DNA from: JAGWAJ01 sp965215155
GTDB lineage: Bacteria; Acidobacteriota; Vicinamibacteria; Vicinamibacterales; UBA8438
Length of the DNA stretch: 64,000 nt
Reading direction: 5' to 3'
Assembly (NCBI GenBank): GCA_965215155.1
Contig: CBDCCY010000004.1
Location: 3,410,001 to 3,474,000, forward strand
Under the pieces are notes generated by a model. It saw only the letters and a program-made list of their open reading frames with translations. It was not told where the DNA came from and searched no databases. Of this stretch, positions 26,011-35,540 are shown in pieces. Position numbers and translations under genes: made by a program. Every line of letters begins with the position of its first letter. The first letter of the stretch is position 1.

Positions 26011-27735
26011 CTACGGGTCGAGGGCGAAGACGAACAGCCCGTTGCCGCCGCCGCCGGGGCGCTTCCGGTGGGGCAGGAGGTCGGCCGGGATCAAGCCGCC
26101 CCAGCTCGCGCCGCCGGTTCCTACCGGCACCGCGACGTACTGCGTTCCGTCCACCGCGTAGCTGATGGGGAAGCCCTGGATGGACGTCGGGAGCCTCGTC
26201 TGCCAGAGCGTCTCCCCGTCGTCGGTGTCGAAGGCGTAGATGTAGCGGTCCCAGCTTCCGGCGAACGCCAGGCCCCCGTCCGTCGTCAGGGCGGCACTGT
26301 TGATCGGGGTCTCGAAGCGGCGGCGCCAGCGGACCTCGCCCGTCCGCATGTCCATGGCCAGGAACTCGCCGAGCTGGCCCGGGCTGTCGGGGTGGAAGTG
26401 GTTGGTGCGCCGCACCGGGCCGGCGCCCCCGCCGCCTTCCACCCGGTCGACCGGGCCGAATATGCCGGTCTCGCAGTTGAGGTTGATCGGAATGAAGAAC
26501 GTCTCGAGTCCGGGGTGGTACGACATTGCCCGCCAGCTCTTGAACCCGGCCGTGCTCGGGCACCAGAAGATCTCTTCGTAGAGCGTGGGGATCATCCCCT
26601 CCCGGTAGGTGACGGCGCCGGTCTCGGGGTCGACGTCGGCGAACGTCTGGTAGCCGAGGTCGTGCGCGCTGCGGAAGGCGCCGGTCTCCAGGTCGAGCTC
26701 CCACAGCACCGCCATCTTGCCCATCGTGAAGACCGACCGCCGTCCGTCGTAGTCGACGAGAATCCGCTCGAAGACCTCGTCCATGTCGAGCGTCTCGCCG
26801 GGGAGGTGCTGGTAGTACCACTTCATCTCGCCCGTCGCCAGGTCGAGAGCCAGAGTCGAGTTGGTGTAGAGCGCGTCGCCGTCGGTCCCGCGCGCCGCGC
26901 GCGCCCACGGCTTGGCCTGCGAGGTGCCGTGGAAGAGCGTCCTGGTGACCGGGTCGTAGCTGCCGGGGATCCACGAGTCGCTTCCTGCCCGGAACATGAC
27001 CGGCAGGTCCCCCCACGAGTCGCCGCCGCGGTCGCCGGGCAGGGCGATCGTCGACGTCCGCCACCGCTCCTCGCCGGTGCGGGCGTCGAGGCCGACGATG
27101 TAGCAGGTGTCGTCGCGGTAGCGCCCGCACCCCGTCAGACCGGCCACCACGGTGCCGTCGGCGACGATCGAGCCGCTCGAGAACTGGAAGCCGACCCCGC
27201 CGCCGACATCGGTGTCCCATCGCGCCTCGCCCGTCCGCGCGTCGATGGCAATGATGTGGGCGTCGGCGGTGTTCAGGTAGACCATGTCGCCGTAGATGGC
27301 GATGTTCCGGTGCGCGCGCCCGGGGGGAGGACCGCCGAAGCTTCGGCCCGGCTCCGGGGCGTCGCGCCGGTACTCCCACAGGAAGTCGCCCGTCGCCGCG
27401 TCGAGCGCCTGCACGACCTCGCCGGGGTTGGCGACGTAGAGGATTCCGTCGTAGACCAGCGGCGTCGTCTGCTGCGACCCGGCCTCGAGGCTCCAGCTCC
27501 ACTGCAGGCGCAGCCGGCCGACGTTGTCGGCCGTGATCTGGTCGAGCGGGCTGTGGCCCTGCCCGTCCAGCGTGCGCCGCCAGCTCAGCCAGTCGGCCGG
27601 GTCGGGGGCCCGGAGCATGGCGTCGGTCACCGGCGTGAAGTCTTCGATCGATGCCGCGGGCTGCGCTGCGGCGGGCGTCCCGAGGGCCAGGGCCAGCGTC
27701 AGTGCGGCGGTCACGATGGGGATGCGGATAGTCAT
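26011..27735 (-). CDS. PQQ-dependent alcohol-type dehydrogenase (quinoprotein)
   Basis: A 574-residue periplasmic beta-propeller enzyme oxidising alcohols or sugars with PQQ. Signal peptide IVTAALTLALALGTPAAAQP; propeller repeats include DWLSWRRTLDGQGHSPLDQI, QQTTPLVYDGILYVANPGEV, ALDAATGDFLWEYRRD and LVYDGILYV-type strands. CGRYRDDTC may provide the vicinal-type disulfide region. The protein ends NGLFVFALDP. There is no C-terminal haem c domain, so electrons must go to a separate cytochrome. It is divergent from the oxidoreductase at 27846. The C-terminus resembles the 3' remnant at 59209, see that entry. Confidence 0.9.
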   Translation of the reverse strand: MTIRIPIVTAALTLALALGTPAAAQPAASIEDFTPVTDAMLRAPDPADWLSWRRTLDGQGHSPLDQITADNVGRLRLQWSWSLEAGSQQTTPLVYDGILYVANPGEVVQALDAATGDFLWEYRRDAPEPGRSFGGPPPGRAHRNIAIYGDMVYLNTADAHIIAIDARTGEARWDTDVGGGVGFQFSSGSIVADGTVVAGLTGCGRYRDDTCYIVGLDARTGEERWRTSTIALPGDRGGDSWGDLPVMFRAGSDSWIPGSYDPVTRTLFHGTSQAKPWARAARGTDGDALYTNSTLALDLATGEMKWYYQHLPGETLDMDEVFERILVDYDGRRSVFTMGKMAVLWELDLETGAFRSAHDLGYQTFADVDPETGAVTYREGMIPTLYEEIFWCPSTAGFKSWRAMSYHPGLETFFIPINLNCETGIFGPVDRVEGGGGAGPVRRTNHFHPDSPGQLGEFLAMDMRTGEVRWRRRFETPINSAALTTDGGLAFAGSWDRYIYAFDTDDGETLWQTRLPTSIQGFPISYAVDGTQYVAVPVGTGGASWGGLIPADLLPHRKRPGGGGNGLFVFALDP

Positions 27736-27845
27736 GGGATATGCTCCAGCGCCCGACGCGCTCGGTTTCCTCGGAGCGGCGTCGGCTTGCAGAGAATAGC
27801 CGAGAAGCGGCGCGACCGGGCGACCGGAGCCGCCGGGAGGGTGCC

Positions 27846-28841
27846 ATGGCTGCGTTTCGTGCGTTCCGCGTCGAGAAGACCGAGGATCGACGATTCCCGA
27901 GGAGCGTCGTCGAGCGGGAGACCGCGGATCTGCCGGCCGGCGACCTGCTGATCGAGGTGGCCTACTCCTCGCTGAACTACAAGGACGCGCTGTCGGCGAC
28001 CGGCAATCCCGGCGTGACGCGCAGCTTCCCGCACACGCCGGGGATCGACGCCGCGGGCACCGTGCTCGAATCGTCGTCGGACGCGTTCGCGCCCGGCGAT
28101 GCGGTGATCGCTTCCGGCTACGACCTCGGGATGAACACGCCGGGCGGCTTCGGGCAGCGCATCCGCGTGCCAGCCGGGTGGGCCGTCCCGATGCCGGCGG
28201 GGCTCGACGCCCGGTCGAGCATGATCCTCGGTACGGCGGGGTTCACCGCGGCCCTCTCCGTGGACAAGCTCGAAGCCGCCGGGATGCAGCCCGAAGGGGG
28301 CCCGGTGCTCGTCACCGGGGCTACCGGCGGCGTCGGGTCGGTGGCGGTCAAGCTGCTCGCGCGCCTCGGCTACGAGGTGCACGCGGTGACCGGAAAGCCG
28401 TCGCGGCACGATTTCCTGCGCGGCCTGGGCGCACGGGAGGTGCTCTCGCGCGAGGATGCCGGGAAGGGGGCGGAGCGGCCGCTCCTCAAGCCCGTCTGGG
28501 GAGGCGTGATCGACACCGTCGGCGGCCCCATCCTCTTCAATGCGGTCAAGGCCCTGCGCTACGGGGCGAGCGCCGCCGCCTGCGGCCTGGTCGCCTCGCC
28601 GGAGATCCCGGCCACGGTCTTCCCGTTCATCCTGCGGCACGTCAACCTGCTCGGGATCGACTCCGTCGAGTTGCCGCTCGCGCAGAAGGCGGCCATCTGG
28701 GAGCGCCTGGCCGGCCCGTGGGGGCTCGACGGCCTGGAGGAGCTCGCGGCGCCGCTCACCCTCGACACGCTGTCGGCCGCCATCGACCGGATCCTGGCCG
28801 GCGAGATGGTGGGGCGCGGGCTCGTGAACCTGAGCGGGTGA
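27846..28841 (+). CDS. acuI: MDR-family oxidoreductase, acrylyl-CoA reductase (YhdH/AcuI) type
   Basis: A 331-residue NADPH-dependent medium-chain reductase. The N-terminus MAAFRAFRVEKTEDRRFPRS, the motif YSSLNYKDALSATGNPGVTR, TPGIDAAGTV, the nucleotide-binding LVTGATGGVGSVAVKLLARL and the late HVNLLGIDSVELPLAQK are typical of YhdH/AcuI, which reduces acryloyl-CoA to propionyl-CoA, for example in DMSP breakdown. No zinc ligands are seen, as expected. ATG 27846 follows GGGAGGG. It is divergent from the PQQ dehydrogenase with about 110 bases between. Physiological substrate not proven. Confidence 0.88.
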   Translation: MAAFRAFRVEKTEDRRFPRSVVERETADLPAGDLLIEVAYSSLNYKDALSATGNPGVTRSFPHTPGIDAAGTVLESSSDAFAPGDAVIASGYDLGMNTPGGFGQRIRVPAGWAVPMPAGLDARSSMILGTAGFTAALSVDKLEAAGMQPEGGPVLVTGATGGVGSVAVKLLARLGYEVHAVTGKPSRHDFLRGLGAREVLSREDAGKGAERPLLKPVWGGVIDTVGGPILFNAVKALRYGASAAACGLVASPEIPATVFPFILRHVNLLGIDSVELPLAQKAAIWERLAGPWGLDGLEELAAPLTLDTLSAAIDRILAGEMVGRGLVNLSG

Positions 28842-28846
28842 CGGCG

Positions 28847-28977
28847 GTCCGCCGGTTGGGCGACGCCCCTCCGGGGGCGGGCGACGCGAGGCGGGTGGCG
28901 GCGGCGGGACCGTCCGCCGGTTGGGCGACGCCGCCTCCCGGGGCGGGCCGACGCGAGGCGGCGGGCGGCATCGGGGA
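28847..28977. repeat. Two tandem copies of a 65-base GC-rich repeat
   Basis: GTCCGCCGGTTGGGCGACGC begins at 28847 and again at 28912, each followed by a similar GGGCGGGC-GACGCGAGGCGG stretch. The unit is 65 bases and imperfect. It is intergenic, directly after the oxidoreductase stop and before the group II intron. Confidence 0.8.
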
Positions 28978-29610
28978 GCCATTCGATGTGCTGCCGGCGC
29001 CGGCGCGCCGAGGGTCACGGCGGAAACGACCCCCGGCCAGGAGTCGTCGACGCCGTCGGGCGTCTATGATCGGCGCATGGTGTGTCGTGACGACGCGGAC
29101 GGGAGACCGGCTGCGTCACGCTGTTCTTCTCCAGCGGGTGCAAGTCCCGCCTCGGTAAGCGCCGGAGCGCCGAGTAGCGGACCCCAGGCACGACCGGAGA
29201 CGGCCGTGGCCCGAGCGGGGTGTCAAGAGCCTCTTCGGAGGGAGCAAGTCCGCGGGCCGCAACATGAAGTGAAGCCTGCAGCCTCGACAGATTCACAACC
29301 CGAGAGCCGAGCCGCTCATGTCACGGTGAAGGCCACGTCTCCCGCGCCCCGGTCCGGCGGCGTACGTGCGGGAGGTCTCGGCGGGGTAGGGGGCGCAGCA
29401 CGCGGACACGGAGAGGGACGGAACACGAGAGGCCCGTCTGCGCGGCCCGGGTCGGGGCAACGCGGCTCGCATAAGCCGAAGGTGAAAGCGGGCGCGGCGC
29501 AGCGGGATTCCGAGGGGGCCATAGTACTGCGGAGGGCCGTGCAGCAGAACGCGGCCGGAGGGAAGGGCCCCTGCGGTGGGCACGGCGCGGGTGCAAGGAC
29601 GCGCGAGGGC

Positions 29611-30969
29611 ATGGCCGGCGAGACCGGACCCAACTCCCCCGGGGGGCGTATGTCTCTCGACAAAGTGCGCCAATTGCAGCGACGCCTGTGGGCCGCGGCC
29701 AAGCGGTCCCCGAAACGGCGCTTCCACGCCCTGATGGACCGGATCTGGAGGGATGACGTCCTCCGGGAGGCGTGGCGGCGCGTCAAGCGGAATCGTGGCT
29801 CGGCCGGCGTCGACAGGGAGACGCTGGCTGAGATTGAGCAGCGTGGTGTCGATGAGTTCCTCGCGGAACTCGGCACGGCGTTGCGGGTGGGGACGTATCG
29901 GCCGCGGCTGGTCCTGCGGCGCTACATTCCCAAGGCTGATGGCCGACGGCGACCGCTCGGGATACCGACGGTTCGCGACCGGGTGGCGCAGATGGCCGCG
30001 ACTCTGGTGTTGGGCCCCATCTTCGAGGCGGATTTCCGCGATTCGTCGTATGGGTTTCGACCGAAGCGGAGCGCGACGCAGGCGCTGGAGGTCCTTCGCG
30101 TCCGCGGGGCGCGCGGGGGCAGCCACGTGCTGGATGCCGACATCTGCGACTACTTCAGCAGCATCGAGCACGAGAAGCTGCTGACGCTGGTGCGCCAGCG
30201 CGTCTCGGACCGGCGTGTCCTTCGGCTGCTGCGACTGTGGCTCGCGGCGGGGGTGATGGAGGACGGGCAGGTGCATCGAACCCTGGCGGGCACTCCGCAG
30301 GGGGGCGTCATCTCGCCGCTGTTGTCGAACATCTTCCTGCACGTGCTCGACCGGGTCTGGGAGGACCGGTGGGCGCACCTCGGTACGCTGGTGCGCTACG
30401 CGGACGACTTCGTGGTGATGTGCGACACGAAGTCGTCGGTCGAGGCGGCGCGAGAGCGCGTGGGTCTGGTGCTGGCCCGGCTCGGGCTGGAACTGCATCC
30501 GGAGAAGACGCGGGTGGTCGACCTGACGGACGGTCGTGAGGGCTTCGATTTCCTGGGGTGTCATCTGCACAAGCGCATGAGCGGACCCATCTGGGCTCGC
30601 AAGCGGCAACGGGTGTACTACCTGCACCGCTGGCCGTCTCGGCGTGCGATGAAGCAGGTGCGAGCCCGCGTGCGGGCGCTCACCCCTCGAGGCCGCTGCC
30701 ACACGGACCTGCGTCTGGTCATCGCGGACGTGAACCGGGTCCTTCGCGGGTGGGGGCAGTATTTCCGAACCGGGAATGCGGCGCACCACTTCGTGCAGCT
30801 CGACCAGTACGTGGAACGGCGCCTGCGCGGCTTGCTCCTCAAGCGCGCGGGGTCGCGACTCGCGGCTGGTCGGGCGCTGGCCTGGCATCGTCCGTTCTTC
30901 GAAGCCTTGGGGCTTGCTCGCCTGCGCGGCACGATTCGGTATCCGGGGGTGGTGCATGCCGCGACCTGA
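29611..30969 (+). CDS. ltrA: Group II intron reverse transcriptase/maturase
   Basis: A multifunctional intron protein that assists splicing and copies intron RNA into DNA. Reverse transcriptase blocks: GSAGVDRETLAEIEQRGVDE, RPLGIPTVRDRVAQMAATLV, DADICDYFSSIEHEKLLTLV, GTPQGGVISPLLSNIFLHVL and the catalytic VRYADDFVVMC, then a maturase (domain X) region with FDFLGCHLHKRM and WGQYFRTGNA. No HNH endonuclease domain follows, since the protein ends GTIRYPGVVHAAT. ATG 29611 is favoured because GPNSPGG precedes SLDKVRQLQRRL in relatives; ATG 29650 is the alternative. The frame is intact, so the intron may be mobile. Confidence 0.93.
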   Translation: MAGETGPNSPGGRMSLDKVRQLQRRLWAAAKRSPKRRFHALMDRIWRDDVLREAWRRVKRNRGSAGVDRETLAEIEQRGVDEFLAELGTALRVGTYRPRLVLRRYIPKADGRRRPLGIPTVRDRVAQMAATLVLGPIFEADFRDSSYGFRPKRSATQALEVLRVRGARGGSHVLDADICDYFSSIEHEKLLTLVRQRVSDRRVLRLLRLWLAAGVMEDGQVHRTLAGTPQGGVISPLLSNIFLHVLDRVWEDRWAHLGTLVRYADDFVVMCDTKSSVEAARERVGLVLARLGLELHPEKTRVVDLTDGREGFDFLGCHLHKRMSGPIWARKRQRVYYLHRWPSRRAMKQVRARVRALTPRGRCHTDLRLVIADVNRVLRGWGQYFRTGNAAHHFVQLDQYVERRLRGLLLKRAGSRLAAGRALAWHRPFFEALGLARLRGTIRYPGVVHAAT

Positions 30970-30981
30970 AGCTCACCTGGT

Positions 30982-31014
30982 AAGCCGTGTGCGGGAAATC
31001 CGCACGCACGGTTT
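30982..31014 (+). ncRNA. Group II intron domain V
   Basis: The hairpin AGCCGTGTGCGGGAAATCCG with its complementary 3' side CGCACGCACGGTTT is the catalytic domain V, including the AGC catalytic triad at 30983-30985 and a GAAA-type tetraloop (GGGAAATCC). It follows the reverse transcriptase stop by 13 bases. Confidence 0.85.
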
Positions 31015-31075
31015 GAACGGGGGTCTTGCTTCCAGCCGGTCGGTTCCGCCGACCGGCGCCCAGTAGGATCTACCA

Positions 31076-32386
31076 ATGCAGCTCCCGGTGCGATTCGTGG
31101 CGAACCTGTTCCTGGCGGCTGGCTTCCTGCTCGTGACGGCCGCGCCGGCCGACGCTCAGGTGGCTGGCAGGGCCGACCGAGCGACGCTGGCGGCGATCGA
31201 GGCAGAGCGCGCTCCGATGATCGAGACGATGCGCGACCTCGTCTCGATCGAGTCGGGGAGCCATGATCCCGAGGGGCTGCGGGAGATCGCCGGCGTCGTC
31301 GCCGCCCGGCTGCGTGCGCTGGGCGGTGACGTGGAGCTGGTGAGCCACGACGAGCCGTACCGGATGGTCGACACGCCGGCTGAGCTCGGCCCTACCGTGG
31401 TCGGCCGCTTCCATGGCCGCGGCCGGGGGCGCATCCTGCTGCTCGCCCACATGGACACGGTCTACCGGCGAGGGCAGCTCGCCGAGCAACCCTTCCGGAT
31501 CACCGACGGGCGGGCCTACGGCCTCGGCATCGCCGACGACAAGAACGGGATTGCGCTGATCCTCCATGCGCTGGGCGTGCTGCGCGACCTCGAGTTCGAC
31601 GACTACGAGCTGATAACGGTCCTCATCAACGGCGACGAGGAGGTCAGCTCCGCCGGCTCCCGCGCGCTCATCACGGAGCTCGGCGCCGCGCACGACGCGG
31701 TGTTCTCGTGCGAGGGGGGTGGCGAGGACGACCGCCTGGCCCTCACCACGGCCGGGATCGGGGCGGTGGCGCTGACCGTCACCGGGCGGGCGTCCCACGC
31801 CGGCAGCGCCCCCGAGCGCGGCCGGAACGCCCTCTACGAGCTGGCGCACCAGGTGCTGCAGATGCGTGACCTGAGCGACGCCGACGTGGGCATCAAGTTC
31901 AACTGGACGCTCGCGGCGGCCGGCGCTCGCCGCAACGTCATTCCCGCGAGCGCGCAGGCGACCGCGGACTACCGGGTGCTCCGCGTCGCCGACTACGACC
32001 GGGTGGAGGGGGCCGTCCGTTCCCGCATCCGGAACCGGCTGATTCCCGGTACGACGGTCGAAGTCGCGTTCGAGCGCCGGCGGCCCCCGCTGGAGATCAG
32101 CCCGGCGTCACGCGCGCTCGCGGCGCACGCCCAGGCGGTCTATCGCGAGACCGGACGTGCGCTGCGGGTGAGCGATCAGGCGGCGGGCGGCGGCACGGAC
32201 GCCGCCTTCGCGGCGCTCGAGACCGAGGCGCCGGTCATCGAGGGCTTCGGCCTGGTCGGGGCCGGGGCGCACTCCGACGCCCGCGAGTACGTCGAGCTCG
32301 ACTCCGTGGTGCCGCGGATGTACCTGCTGGTGCGCATGATCATGGACGTCGCCGCCGGCCGTTCGCCCGCGGTGCTCGCGCCGTAG
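31076..32386 (+). CDS. Secreted M20 metallopeptidase (carboxypeptidase G2-like)
   Basis: A 436-residue exported zinc peptidase. Signal peptide FVANLFLAAGFLLVTAAPAD; metal and catalytic motifs LLLAHMDTVYRRGQ, YGLGIADDKNGIALILHALG and INGDEEVSSAGSR, dimerisation domain motif GRASHAGSAPERGRNALYEL, and a C-terminal SDQAAGGGTDAAFAA with the last metal histidine in GAGAHSDAREYVEL. It probably removes C-terminal glutamate-type residues from peptides or folate-like compounds. The start ATG 31076 lies only a few bases after the predicted 3' end of the group II intron, so its leader is intron-derived. Confidence 0.9.
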   Translation: MQLPVRFVANLFLAAGFLLVTAAPADAQVAGRADRATLAAIEAERAPMIETMRDLVSIESGSHDPEGLREIAGVVAARLRALGGDVELVSHDEPYRMVDTPAELGPTVVGRFHGRGRGRILLLAHMDTVYRRGQLAEQPFRITDGRAYGLGIADDKNGIALILHALGVLRDLEFDDYELITVLINGDEEVSSAGSRALITELGAAHDAVFSCEGGGEDDRLALTTAGIGAVALTVTGRASHAGSAPERGRNALYELAHQVLQMRDLSDADVGIKFNWTLAAAGARRNVIPASAQATADYRVLRVADYDRVEGAVRSRIRNRLIPGTTVEVAFERRRPPLEISPASRALAAHAQAVYRETGRALRVSDQAAGGGTDAAFAALETEAPVIEGFGLVGAGAHSDAREYVELDSVVPRMYLLVRMIMDVAAGRSPAVLAP

Positions 32387-32467
32387 GCACGGGACTGCGC
32401 CGCAGAGCGTGCGACGCCGGGGTGCGCGGCAGCGCGGATTCCAAGGGGCCGGCACGGCCGCTCCAGC

Positions 32468-33892
32468 TCAGAAGCGCACCCCGGCGCCGAAGTGCAGCCG
32501 CACGCCGCCCGCGAAGTCGTGGGCGACGTCGAAGTCGAGGCGCGCCCCGAGCGGCGCGAGCAGGAACAGGCCGGCGCCGGCTCCCTTGAGGAAACGCACC
32601 TCGGATACCGGCTTCCGGGCGCCGTAGGCCGCCCCCGTGTCGTAGAAGATCCGGATTCCCGCGTTGCCGGCCGAGAGCGGCGACCCGATCGGCATCCGAA
32701 GCTCGAGCGACGCGGCCAGCACGCGGTCGTCCACGCGCGCGCCGACCTCCCAGCCCCGCAGCATCCCGCCGCCCCCGAGGAGGGTCTGCTCGAAGCGCGG
32801 CAGCGCGCCGGTGGCGCCGGCGTAGCGGACGCGGGCCGCCAGCACCGCCTGCCCGCCGACTCCCTTGAACGCCTGCACGTCGAAGCGCGGCCTGACCAGC
32901 GGTTCGACCGCACCTGCGAGCACGATTCGTTCGATGGCGGCGTTCGCTTCCACCGTGTCGCGGGGGAAGCCGCCGCTGACGCCTCCGTATGCGACGGACA
33001 GCACGGACCGGGTGAGCGTCTCGTCGCGGCCGCCGAAACGGACCGCCTCCCGGCCGGTCTCCGCGCTCACCCGGACCCCGCCGGGCAGGCGGCGATCGAG
33101 GGCGACCCACGCCCGGGTCCGGTCGTCGTCGACGCCGAACGTCGGATGCTGCCGTCGCGCGCGCGAGGCGCCGGCCCGCACCCGGTCGACGATCCTCCCC
33201 GGCAGCGCGCGCTCCGCCTCGAGTGCGGCCCTCCGGTCGCCGCCCCACGTGACGGGGGTGGAGAGCCGGACGCCCGATCCCCACGTGTCGACGATCGTCG
33301 CCCGCGCCCCGTAGGTCAGCCCGTAGCCCTCCTCGTAGCCCAGGATCGGCAGGAACATCGCCTCCCGCGCGAGGCCGGCGAGGGAGCGGAGCAGCGGATT
33401 GGCGATCGACGCGCCGGGACGTTCCTGCACGACGATGACCAGGGCGATCCGATCCGTCGCCGTGAGGGAGCGGTAGCGCTTGCGCACCTCGACCGATTCG
33501 AAGCGGCCGCTCTCCTCCAGGCGGCGGGTCACCGCGTCGAGAGCTGCGGCGTCGACGACATCCCCGACCGCCACGCCGGCGATTTCCGTTACCTCGGCGT
33601 CACTGAGCGACTGGTTGCCGTGGACCCGGAGGTCGACGACGGTCTCGGCGGGGGTCGGAAGCGGGAGCGCGGATCCGCCCTCGTGCTGCGGGTCGGCCTG
33701 CGTCTCCGGCGCAACGGCCACGGCCGCGGGGCCGGCGGCGGCGCGGACGCTCAGACTGAACGCGACGGTGAGCCCCAGCCCCAACCGCAGCCGCATCCGC
33801 CGGAGCCCGGCGCGCGTGCGCGGGCGGGTCGACGTGCGGCGGCGGATGCGACCTGCGCCGACACCGGAGGCGCGGGCGCAGCGGGGGTTCAT
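32468..33892 (-). CDS. Outer-membrane assembly/surface antigen protein (POTRA + BamA-type barrel)
   Basis: About 474 residues from ATG 33892, overlapping the upstream gene's stop (ATGA); ATG 33796 (MRLRLGLGLTVAFSLSVRAA) may be the true start of the signal peptide. A POTRA domain is seen in VVDLRVHGNQSLSDAEVTEI to RLEESGRFESVEVRKRY, followed by a surface-antigen beta-barrel with ALPRFEQTLLGGGGMLRGWE and DTGAAYG. It ends in aromatic Phe (AGVRF), the usual outer-membrane signature. It is shorter than BamA, with one POTRA rather than five, so it is more like a TamA/FhaC-type or ShlB relative. Coupled to a secreted protein of unknown function. Confidence 0.85.
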   Translation of the reverse strand: MNPRCARASGVGAGRIRRRTSTRPRTRAGLRRMRLRLGLGLTVAFSLSVRAAAGPAAVAVAPETQADPQHEGGSALPLPTPAETVVDLRVHGNQSLSDAEVTEIAGVAVGDVVDAAALDAVTRRLEESGRFESVEVRKRYRSLTATDRIALVIVVQERPGASIANPLLRSLAGLAREAMFLPILGYEEGYGLTYGARATIVDTWGSGVRLSTPVTWGGDRRAALEAERALPGRIVDRVRAGASRARRQHPTFGVDDDRTRAWVALDRRLPGGVRVSAETGREAVRFGGRDETLTRSVLSVAYGGVSGGFPRDTVEANAAIERIVLAGAVEPLVRPRFDVQAFKGVGGQAVLAARVRYAGATGALPRFEQTLLGGGGMLRGWEVGARVDDRVLAASLELRMPIGSPLSAGNAGIRIFYDTGAAYGARKPVSEVRFLKGAGAGLFLLAPLGARLDFDVAHDFAGGVRLHFGAGVRF

Positions 33893-35382
33893 CGAACGAC
33901 CGGGCCGACCGTGCGGATGCGCCCGCCGCTGTCGGCGGCGCGGTGGTTGCTGTAGGACCGCGTCCCGGTCATCTCGTAGGAGCCGGTGGCGAGCGACATC
34001 GCCGCGCGGATTTCGATCTCCTCCGGCAGCCACACGCCCTCGAAGGGCTGGCCCATCGTCATGGTGGCGGTCAGATCGTCGAGGCGCACCAGCCAGCGGC
34101 CGGGCAGGAAGTCGAAGCCGAGGTTGTCGAAGGTGTAGCGGATCACCTGGTGCTCGGCGGGATCGATCCAGAGCGTGATCAGGCTGGTCTTGTTCATCGA
34201 CGCGGCGGAGCTGCGGTCGGCGGCCGCGGCCTCCGTGTCGGCCGCGCCGGGATCGGCGTGGCCGACGAACAGCTCGTCGGGGTAGTACTCGATCCGCAGG
34301 ACCTCCCGTCCGTTCAGCGTCTCGCGTCCCGCGAGCAGGTAGTTGCCCGGCTCGAATGCGAAGTCGAGGAAGTAGGCGTCGGACACGAAGCGCGGCTCGG
34401 GAATGGTCTCCACCGACCCCGGGATCTGCCAGCCATCCCCGTCGAGGACGCCGGATCCTTCCGCGGCAGCGCCGGCGGGATCGCCCTCCGCCGGCGGCTC
34501 CGGAATGCCGAGCACGGCTTCCCTGGCGTCGGCGAATGCGGCTCGCCGGGCACCCGCCATCCCGGTCGCCTCGGGCGGGGCGAACCGGACTCCGAAGCGC
34601 ACCGCGAGGTCGAGCAGCTCCAGGAGCCGGCCGAACCCCTCGTCGGAGGCGCCGGCGGCGGCCGGGGCGGCCGCCGAGACGATCCCCTCCAGCATCGCGG
34701 CCACCTCGTTCGGGTAGAGCCGCCCCTCCTCCAGCATCACGAAGCCGTCGCGCGCCTGCGTGACCGCGACGTCGAACCCGACCGCCCCGATGCCGCCGCG
34801 CGCGGCGAGGATGCGGTGCGATGCGGCAACGATGGCGGCGTGGTGGTCGCCCCACGCCAGCGCCTCGTCGACGATTGCGTCGAGCAGCTCGCCGTCGACC
34901 TCGCCGCCCCAAAGGCGCTCGATCGCCATCTCCACGTTGGTGCGAGGGGACCGCATCGAAATCGTGGCCCGCGACACCCCGTCGGGCCGCCGCCGGCGCG
35001 CGTTGCGCCGCTCGCGCGCCAGCCACTCGTTCTCGTACTCCCGCCGCCGCTCCTCGTCGATGTCGACGCCGTCCGCCCGGACCGGGCTGCGCACGAAGAT
35101 GCCGTCGCGCTCGTACCAGGTGTACTCCCGGTGCGAGCCCCACAGCGGCTCGCCGCCCGGCCCCGTGACGCGGAACCGGACGTCCTCGTCCAGGACGTAC
35201 TGGCGGCGGACGGCCGCGTTCTCCGCGCGGCGCTCCAGCACGCGCTCCATGAAGCGATCGATCTCGCTGGCGCCGTCATCGTTCTGCCCGGCCGCCAGGG
35301 GTAGGCCGGCCGTCAGCGCGGCGGAGACTGCGACGGCGAGGACGGTCGCCGAAGGTCGTACGCTCGGGCATCGCAGGCTCAT
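33889..35382 (-). CDS. Secreted protein of unknown function, coupled to the barrel protein
   Basis: A 497-residue exported protein from ATG 35382 (MSLRCPSVRPSATVLAVAVS, signal peptide ending near AAGQNDD). The N-terminal half is charged and helical with YVLDEDVRFRVTGPGGEPLW. The C-terminal region (ILRIEYYPDELF-like segment, SLITLWIDPAEHQVIRYTFD, WLPEEIEIRAAM) resembles the lipoprotein-carrier fold of outer-membrane lipoprotein-sorting proteins. The stop overlaps the start of the outer-membrane barrel gene (ATGA), so they are made together. It could carry a lipid or lipoprotein to the outer membrane, but that is inference. Confidence 0.75.
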   Translation of the reverse strand: MSLRCPSVRPSATVLAVAVSAALTAGLPLAAGQNDDGASEIDRFMERVLERRAENAAVRRQYVLDEDVRFRVTGPGGEPLWGSHREYTWYERDGIFVRSPVRADGVDIDEERRREYENEWLARERRNARRRRPDGVSRATISMRSPRTNVEMAIERLWGGEVDGELLDAIVDEALAWGDHHAAIVAASHRILAARGGIGAVGFDVAVTQARDGFVMLEEGRLYPNEVAAMLEGIVSAAAPAAAGASDEGFGRLLELLDLAVRFGVRFAPPEATGMAGARRAAFADAREAVLGIPEPPAEGDPAGAAAEGSGVLDGDGWQIPGSVETIPEPRFVSDAYFLDFAFEPGNYLLAGRETLNGREVLRIEYYPDELFVGHADPGAADTEAAAADRSSAASMNKTSLITLWIDPAEHQVIRYTFDNLGFDFLPGRWLVRLDDLTATMTMGQPFEGVWLPEEIEIRAAMSLATGSYEMTGTRSYSNHRAADSGGRIRTVGPVVR

Positions 35383-35540
35383 GGGTGGCCTCCGTCGGCA
35401 GGCGGGTCCGCCCCGCCAGACCGCCACCAACCAACATACCAGAAGCGCGGGCGGCCCGCTCGGGGCCGTCGCTCCCGGCGTACAATCGACGGGTTCCGCG
35501 GGTCGGCGCACCGGCCGCCCGTGTCCCGAGCGAGCCGCCC

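Larger units (their letters stand above)
29079..31073 (+). mobile_element. Group II intron with ORF-encoded reverse transcriptase
   Basis: A self-splicing retroelement. The left end GTGTGTCGTGACGACGCGG near 29079 fits the GUGYG intron start, followed by a typical 5' structured leader (CGGGTGCAAGTCCCG hairpin at about 29136). The reverse transcriptase ORF fills domain IV, domain V lies at 30982-31014, and a hairpin that could be domain VI (arms GCCGGTCGG and CCGACCGGC) ends near 31057. The 3' end is estimated at 31073 (CTAC), a few bases before the ATG of the next gene. Boundaries are good to a few bases only. Confidence 0.8.
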
